11,221 nt of DNA. Origin: an uncultured Ruminococcus sp. (GTDB lineage Bacteria; Bacillota; Clostridia; Oscillospirales; Ruminococcaceae). A program made the translations under genes and the position numbers. A model generated the notes under the pieces. That model saw nothing but the letters and a program-made list of their open reading frames with translations. It was not told the origin of the DNA and did not search any database. Below are positions 7,252 through 11,221 of the stretch, piece by piece; position 1 is the stretch's first letter; each line of letters begins with the position of its first letter. The stretch is from positions 1-11,221 of the forward strand of contig CAMWLD010000039.1 of the NCBI GenBank assembly GCA_947175005.1, written 5' to 3'.

Positions 7252-7255
7252 CAAT
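7228..7255 (+). promoter_or_regulatory. possible sigma-A promoter for ilvD
   Basis: ATGACA (7228-7233) and TACAAT (7250-7255) are 16 nt apart and match the -35 and -10 consensus at 5 of 6 bases each. They sit 39-66 nt before the ilvD start, within an AT-rich gap of 79 nt. There is no room for a T-box leader or a long attenuator. The prediction is by eye. Confidence 0.35.
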
Positions 7256-7293
7256 AAAATATTTTAAATAAATCAAATTTGGAGGTAGTAAAA

Positions 7294-8979
7294 ATGGCTT
7301 GCAATAACTGCGAAAACAACGAGTGCAATTTCTTCTGCGAGGGTGCGGACAAAGCCCCTCAGCGTTCCCTGTTCAATGCGCTGGGATTTACTAAGGAGGA
7401 AATGGAGCGTCCTTTGGTGGGGATTGTTTCCTCCTACAATGAGATCGTTCCCGGGCATATGAACATTGACAAGATCACAGAGGCGGTAAAACAGGGGGTC
7501 GCTATGGCTGGCGGCACGCCTGTGGTATTCCCTGCGATAGCTGTTTGCGACGGCATTGCTATGGGACATGAGGGAATGAAATATTCTCTTGTTACCCGTG
7601 ACCTTATTGCGGATTCCACGGAGTGCATGGCGCTGGCTCATCATTTTGACGCTCTGGTTATGATACCCAACTGCGACAAGAATGTGCCCGGGCTTTTAAT
7701 GGCTGCGGCAAGGGTGAATGTGCCCACGATCTTTGTTTCGGGAGGGCCTATGCTGGCAGGTCATGTTAAGGGCAGCAAGACTTCCCTTTCGAGTATGTTT
7801 GAGGCGGTTGGCGCTTACACTGCGGGGAAGATAAGCGGCGAGGAATTTGAGGAATATGAAAACAAGGCTTGTCCCACCTGCGGCAGCTGCTCGGGTATGT
7901 ACACGGCAAATTCCATGAACTGCCTGACGGAAGTGCTGGGAATGGGACTTCGCGGAAACGGCACTATCCCTGCGGTTTATTCGGAGAGGATACGCCTTGC
8001 TAAGCAGGCGGGAATGCAGGTTATGGAGCTGTACAGAAAAAATATACGTCCGCTGGATATTATGACGGAAAAGGCTTTCAGAAATGCGCTGACGGTGGAT
8101 ATGGCTCTGGGCTGCTCCACAAACAGTATGCTGCATTTGCCTGCTATTGCTCATGAATGCGGTATTAAGCTGAGTCTTGATATTGCCAATGATATCAGCG
8201 CAAAAACGCCTAATCTTTGTCATCTTGCTCCTGCGGGTCATGCTTACATGGAGGATCTGAACGAGGCAGGGGGAGTTTATGCGGTAATGAATGAGCTGAA
8301 TAAAAAGAATCTGCTGAACACCGATATTATCACGGTTACGGGAAAGACTGTGGGGGAAAATATTGCAGGGTGCGTTAACAAGGACACGGATATTATCCGT
8401 CCCATAGAAAATCCTTACAGCGAGACAGGCGGCATTGCGGTACTGCGGGGGAATCTTGCAAAGGACGGGTGCGTTGTAAAGCGCAGTGCTGTTGCAGAGG
8501 AAATGTTAAAGCACACAGGCCCTGCAAAGGTATTTGACTGCGAGGAGGACGCACAGGCGGCTATTCTTGGCGGGAAGATCGTTAAGGGAGATGTTGTGGT
8601 TATCCGCTATGAGGGTCCTAAGGGCGGCCCCGGCATGAGAGAAATGCTGAATCCCACCTCCGCTATTATGGGAATGGGCTTGGGCAGTGATGTTGCTCTT
8701 ATTACGGACGGACGTTTTTCGGGGGCTTCGAGAGGTGCGGCTATAGGACACGTTTCCCCCGAGGCGGCTGTTGGCGGCGTTATCGGAATTGTAAAGGACG
8801 GGGATATGATAACGGTGGATATTCCGAATTATACTCTCAGTCTGGACGTGCCCCAGGAGGAAATCGACAGGAGAATGGCAGAGTTTACTCCTAAGAAAAA
8901 GGAACTGAAGGGTTATCTGAAGCGTTACGCTTCCCTTGTTACCTCCGGGGCGCAGGGCGCTGTTCTGAAGAATGAGTAA
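7294..8979 (+). CDS. ilvD: dihydroxy-acid dehydratase
   Basis: This 561-residue enzyme is the third common step of valine and isoleucine synthesis: it dehydrates 2,3-dihydroxy-isovalerate and -methylvalerate to the 2-keto acids, which also lead to leucine and pantothenate. Seen in order: [10 protein letters not shown] (46-55), [10 protein letters not shown] with Asp86, PNCDKNVPG with cluster ligand Cys127 and metal ligands Asp128 and Lys129, [17 protein letters not shown] (193-209), GPKGGPGM, and GRFSG with Ser476. PGH replaces the extra cysteine of [2Fe-2S] homologues, which places this with the E. coli-like oxygen-sensitive [4Fe-4S] type. ATG 7294 follows GGAGG at 7281-7285. The first 16 residues are unusual, with cysteines at 3, 6, 11 and 15 in place of the common SD...KG start. 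No other ilv or leu gene is adjacent. Confidence 0.95.
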   Translation: MACNNCENNECNFFCEGADKAPQRSLFNALGFTKEEMERPLVGIVSSYNEIVPGHMNIDKITEAVKQGVAMAGGTPVVFPAIAVCDGIAMGHEGMKYSLVTRDLIADSTECMALAHHFDALVMIPNCDKNVPGLLMAAARVNVPTIFVSGGPMLAGHVKGSKTSLSSMFEAVGAYTAGKISGEEFEEYENKACPTCGSCSGMYTANSMNCLTEVLGMGLRGNGTIPAVYSERIRLAKQAGMQVMELYRKNIRPLDIMTEKAFRNALTVDMALGCSTNSMLHLPAIAHECGIKLSLDIANDISAKTPNLCHLAPAGHAYMEDLNEAGGVYAVMNELNKKNLLNTDIITVTGKTVGENIAGCVNKDTDIIRPIENPYSETGGIAVLRGNLAKDGCVVKRSAVAEEMLKHTGPAKVFDCEEDAQAAILGGKIVKGDVVVIRYEGPKGGPGMREMLNPTSAIMGMGLGSDVALITDGRFSGASRGAAIGHVSPEAAVGGVIGIVKDGDMITVDIPNYTLSLDVPQEEIDRRMAEFTPKKKELKGYLKRYASLVTSGAQGAVLKNE

Positions 8980-8984
8980 GTAAG

Positions 8985-9061
8985 CTTGCAGTGCAAGGTG
9001 TGTTTGGAACAACGAGAGGCAGACTTGGCTCTTGCCTCTTGCTTCCAATCCTCTTGCCTCC
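8985..9061. repeat. repeat-rich spacer after ilvD
   Basis: The 101-nt gap after ilvD carries an odd palindrome, CTTGCA-G-TGCAAG (8985-8997). It also has a hairpin with AGAGGCA (9015-9021) pairing with TGCCTCT (9033-9039) across an 11-nt loop, and a direct repeat CTCTTGCCTC at 9029-9038 and 9051-9060. The left arm could pair with either copy. No T-run follows, so it is not a classical terminator. Confidence 0.5.
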
Positions 9062-9080
9062 GGCAGAAGGGAAAAATATT

Positions 9081-9602
9081 ATGGACGGCTTTCGGGCAAG
9101 AAAAAGGGCGGGGAAAATATTCGCTGTATTTACGGCGCTGGTGCTTATGTGCGGGGCGGCTGTTTACTGGTATGTAGGGGGGCAGACACGGACGGCGGAG
9201 AAGTTCTTTTCGGCTGTTGCCTCGGGAAATTACAAAAATTATGAGCAGACCATGGCAAGACAAGGGTATGAAGAAAGCAGCCGCTCAATTGAGACGGATT
9301 TCAAGGACGGGTGCAGGGGGTATTTTACATCGCTGCCGCAGTTTTCCGATATGTCGGAGACGGATATTATTTCCTCGAAGATACGGATAAAGGAACGTGC
9401 GGTTGACGGGAATATTACTAAGTGGCGGCTTACTGTTGACGCGGATTTCTTTTCGTCGGGTAAAAGCGTTTCCTATGACGGGCTTGTTGTTTCCATGGAA
9501 TTTGACGGGGGGAAATGGAGGATAGGGAAAATTGAAAATAACCTTTATGGAGTGATAGCCGGGCTTGGCCCCGAGGCGGATAAAAATGACAGTATTGAGT
9601 AA
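9081..9602 (+). CDS. membrane-anchored protein with a small extracytoplasmic domain, possibly NTF2-like
   Basis: This 173-residue protein begins with a positively charged stretch (RARKRAGK), then one hydrophobic segment at about residues 13-32, so the remainder should lie outside the membrane. The outer part starts TAEKFFSAVASGNYKNYEQ and ends with a strand like FDGGKWRIGKI. This helix-first and strand-last pattern is common in NTF2-like/DUF4878-type domains of Gram-positive surface proteins, but the assignment is tentative. ATG 9081 is chosen for the AGAAGGG upstream. The same frame is open back to 8991, but that extension runs through the repeat-rich spacer and would bury the membrane anchor. 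There is no lipobox and no LPXTG. It may be cotranscribed with ilvD, 101 nt upstream. Confidence 0.75.
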   Translation: MDGFRARKRAGKIFAVFTALVLMCGAAVYWYVGGQTRTAEKFFSAVASGNYKNYEQTMARQGYEESSRSIETDFKDGCRGYFTSLPQFSDMSETDIISSKIRIKERAVDGNITKWRLTVDADFFSSGKSVSYDGLVVSMEFDGGKWRIGKIENNLYGVIAGLGPEADKNDSIE

Positions 9603-9689
9603 AAAATAAGAGGCCAAAGGCGGATGATCCGGGAAAATCTCACTTTGAAAATGAATTTTTCCCGAATCCCCTTTTTGCCTTTAACCTCT
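9601..9689 (-). terminator. long imperfect inverted repeat, probable terminator for the minus-strand gene
   Basis: The left arm 9609-9637 (AGAGG, CC, AAAGGC, then CGGGAAAA) is mirrored by the right arm 9656-9689 (TTTTTCCCG, then GCCTTT, AA, CCTCT), with mismatched bases between the blocks. Read on the minus strand, the outer arm is followed by TATTTTTT, as expected of an intrinsic terminator for the DUF378 gene. Read on the plus strand, no T-run follows. It lies between two convergent genes. The size (about 80 nt) is large for a terminator, so a decayed palindromic element is an alternative. Confidence 0.5.
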
Positions 9690-9770
9690 ACGGTAAAAGA
9701 GATCGGAAATTGGGCAATGAAGCCTTTCAAGAGTCTGATGCCGCAATTTCAATGTTGTTTACCGTTAATT

Positions 9771-9983
9771 TCAGCCGCTTGCTCTGCTGACCCGTTCGGG
9801 TTCTCTGAAGAGCATGGTTATGCACCAGACTGCCGCCAGCGCTACGAGAATATAAACTATTCTGCTGAGCATTGCTCCTGCGCCGCCGAAAAGCCAGGCT
9901 ACCAGGTCAAAGCTGAATATGCCCACCAGCCCCCAGTTAAGGCCGCCGATGATCATTAGTGTAAGCGCAATTTTGTCAAGCAT
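9771..9983 (-). CDS. DUF378 family small membrane protein
   Basis: This 70-residue protein matches the DUF378 pattern (YuzA-like): LDKIALTLMIIGGLNWGLVGIF at the start, FDLVAWLFGG in the middle, and a second hydrophobic helix (LSRIVYILVALAAVWCITMLF) before a short polar tail. That gives two membrane segments with a G-L-N-W-G-L-V-G turn typical of the family. The role is unknown. The start is supported by AGGAGG on the minus strand at good spacing. ATAGG and CCTAT around this site could form a small hairpin covering the ribosome binding site. It is convergent with the preceding gene and divergent from the esterase. Confidence 0.88.
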   Translation of the reverse strand: MLDKIALTLMIIGGLNWGLVGIFSFDLVAWLFGGAGAMLSRIVYILVALAAVWCITMLFREPERVSRASG

Positions 9984-10014
9984 AGGTAGTCCTCCTATCG
10001 GATTTTTTTTGCAA

Positions 10015-10040
10015 ACCCCGAGGATAAATCCTCATTGGGT
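10015..10040. promoter_or_regulatory. hairpin in the divergent intergenic region
   Basis: GAGGA (10020-10024) and TCCTC (10029-10033) flank a TAAA loop, with ACCC/GGGT able to extend the stem past a small bulge. It lies in the 166-nt gap between the divergent DUF378 and esterase genes, in the expected 5' leader of the minus-strand gene, next to eight T residues at 10003-10010. Its role is unknown. Confidence 0.35.
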
Positions 10041-10149
10041 AGTATCTGCATTTTACGGGGAATTATTTATGGGGTTTTTATTTTGGAAAATTTTTACTTA
10101 AATTTGCAGACCGGCGAGAGATAAAATATATTTAAATGAGGTTTGATAT

Positions 10150-10920
10150 ATGGCACATTTTACGATAAATTATTTTTCCGATTCACTGAACAGACCTGTG
10201 GAATTTGAAATGATGATACCAAATGACAAAAGAGACGGGAGAGATAAGGCAAAGGAAAAAATGCGCACGCTTTTTCTGCTGCACGGCTACACAAGCGGCG
10301 CATGGAACTGGGTGCCCGATCATTTGGCGGAAAAGTATAATTTTGCCGTTGTTGTTCCGAAGGGCGAAAATGCTTTTTGGCTGGACGGTATTTCCACGGG
10401 GCACAGCTACGGCACCTTTATCGGTGAAGAACTGCCCGAATATATCCGCAGCACCTTCGGATTGGCAAATTCCGCGGAGGACACATATATAATGGGGTAT
10501 TCCATGGGTGGCTTCGGGGCGCTGCACACTGCCCTGAAATATCCAGATAATTTCGGAAAGGCGGCTGCGCTGTCCCCTGCTTTGATAGTTCACAAGGTTG
10601 CGGATATGAAGCCCGGTTTCAAGGACGGTTTTGCAAATTATGAATATTACAGGGAATGCTTCGGTGAACCGGAAAAGGTTTTGGAGAGCGAAAACAATCC
10701 GGAGGTGCTGATAAAGAGGCTTTTGGAAAATGGGGGTAAAATTCCCGAAATTATGATATGCTGCGGGTTGTCGGATTTTCTGCTGGAAAATAACAGGGAG
10801 TTTCACGAATTTTTGGAAAGAGAAAATGTGCCTCACGGATATTTTGAAAGTGCGGGGGGACATGATATGGATTTTTGGAGAGATTATACGGTGAGGTTTA
10901 CGGAAAAAATGTTTGAATAA
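10150..10920 (+). CDS. alpha/beta-hydrolase esterase (putative esterase/tributyrin esterase type)
   Basis: This 256-residue protein is of the Esterase D/tributyrin esterase group. The catalytic triad is readable: Ser118 in the nucleophile elbow GYSMGG, Asp209 in CGLSDFLL, and His238 in GGHDMDFW. HGYTSGAWNW (45-54) supplies the oxyanion-hole region after the first core strands. There is no signal peptide, so it is probably cytoplasmic. Members hydrolyse short-chain acyl esters; in plant-degrading bacteria some remove acetyl or feruloyl groups from hemicellulose fragments, which is only a possibility here. The start has GAGG eight bases upstream. The gene appears to be a single transcription unit ending at the strong hairpin 30 nt downstream. 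Confidence 0.9.
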   Translation: MAHFTINYFSDSLNRPVEFEMMIPNDKRDGRDKAKEKMRTLFLLHGYTSGAWNWVPDHLAEKYNFAVVVPKGENAFWLDGISTGHSYGTFIGEELPEYIRSTFGLANSAEDTYIMGYSMGGFGALHTALKYPDNFGKAAALSPALIVHKVADMKPGFKDGFANYEYYRECFGEPEKVLESENNPEVLIKRLLENGGKIPEIMICCGLSDFLLENNREFHEFLERENVPHGYFESAGGHDMDFWRDYTVRFTEKMFE

Positions 10921-10949
10921 TTTTGTGTGCCGAATGATTTTGGTGAATC

Positions 10950-10987
10950 AAAAAATCTCCCTGCCAAGTGCAGAGAGATTTTTTATT
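10950..10987. terminator. rho-independent terminator, usable in both directions
   Basis: AAAAAATCTCCCTGC (10950-10964) pairs with GCAGAGAGATTTTTT (10970-10984) at 14 of 15 positions (one C-A mismatch) around a 5-nt loop. It is followed by T residues. The A-run before and T-run after make it functional for the esterase and for anything converging on the minus strand. Confidence 0.9.
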
Positions 10988-11154
10988 GTAAGGCAGGGAC
11001 TTACCCCTGCCTATAGGGATACAAATTCTTTACAGTCGGGAGCAAGCTCCGCTATACGGAAAACCAAAATATAGCTGCATAATGGTTGTATGAAATTACC
11101 GGAGAAAATGTCAAATATTATCTACAAGGAATATCGTGTAAAATATTGAAACAA
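10988..11154. other. non-coding tail with further hairpins
   Basis: I see no gene on either strand here. AGGCAGGG (10991-10998) and CCCTGCCT (11005-11012) form a perfect 8-bp stem with a 6-nt loop. GGAGC-AA-GCTCC (11039-11050) is a near-perfect palindrome. GGCAGGGA at 10992-10999 is also complementary to TCCCTGCC in the left arm of the neighbouring terminator. From about 11065 on, the sequence is AT-rich and featureless. Confidence 0.5.
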
Positions 11155-11221
11155 TTATTTTTTCATTTTTCTTTTACTTGCAATTCTTTGTTTGACTTTC
11201 TGAGCAATGATATTCCCATTA
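11155..11221 (-). CDS. possible C-terminal end of a minus-strand gene (partial)
   Basis: On the minus strand one frame is open from the window edge for 21 codons to a TAA at 11157-11155. It encodes a basic tail (AQKVKQRIASKRKMKK) of the kind common at protein C-termini. The bidirectional hairpin at 10950-10987 would serve as its terminator. The length is too short for assignment or certainty. Confidence 0.3.
   Translation of the reverse strand, partial: NGNIIAQKVKQRIASKRKMKK

Noticed and set aside
8991..9080. N-terminal extension of the membrane-anchored protein
   Set aside because: It would translate the repeat-rich spacer and place the membrane anchor inside the chain; ATG 9081 has a proper ribosome binding site.
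9624..9959. 111-codon open frame on the plus strand
   Set aside because: It lies mostly antisense to the DUF378 gene, begins inside the inverted repeat, and has no recognisable domain.
10104..10132. TTGCAG-17-TATATT as the esterase promoter
   Set aside because: The -35 matches at only three bases, and the expected transcript start would fall at the ribosome binding site.

Overview
The window most likely comes from an anaerobic gut or rumen Firmicute of the Clostridia, probably Ruminococcus or a close Oscillospiraceae relative. This is an inference from gene content and style: strong AGGAGG-type ribosome binding sites, moderate GC with a purine-rich plus strand, a GH127 glycosidase, a ROK glucokinase with the bacterial zinc motif, a dihydroxy-acid dehydratase of the oxygen-sensitive type, and a small DUF378 membrane protein. 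No rRNA, tRNA, CRISPR array, phage gene or transposase was seen.

Layout. Positions 1-100 may hold the tail of a plus-strand gene. From 136 to 9602 all genes run on the plus strand with short gaps (14-101 nt) and no convincing terminator between them. In order they are: a MIF-family tautomerase-like protein (136-477); two tandem paralogues of unknown function (510-1409, 1448-2332); a GH127 beta-L-arabinofuranosidase (2369-4282); two small uncharacterised genes (4297-4563, 4608-5030); a ROK glucokinase (5078-6034); a GNAT acetyltransferase resembling polyamine acetyltransferases (6120-6569); an uncharacterised 208-residue protein (6588-7214); ilvD (7294-8979); and a membrane-anchored protein with a small outer domain (9081-9602). 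A short convergent minus-strand gene for a DUF378 membrane protein follows (9771-9983), with a long inverted repeat between the two. A plus-strand alpha/beta-hydrolase esterase (10150-10920) ends at a clear hairpin terminator. The last 300 bases are AT-rich, carry hairpins, and may contain the end of another minus-strand gene.

How the genes work together. GH127 and glucokinase fit cytoplasmic processing of plant-derived sugars, and ilvD supplies branched-chain amino acid and pantothenate precursors. The run otherwise looks like mixed housekeeping and accessory genes rather than one pathway. I found no complete new defence or mobile system.

The most distinctive features are: (i) a tandem gene duplication whose three boundaries share the nonamer ATGAAAAAC, and which appears to have given the second copy the ribosome binding site of the GH127 gene; (ii) a four-cysteine N-terminal extension on IlvD; and (iii) three tandem octamers overlapping the likely ilvD promoter.
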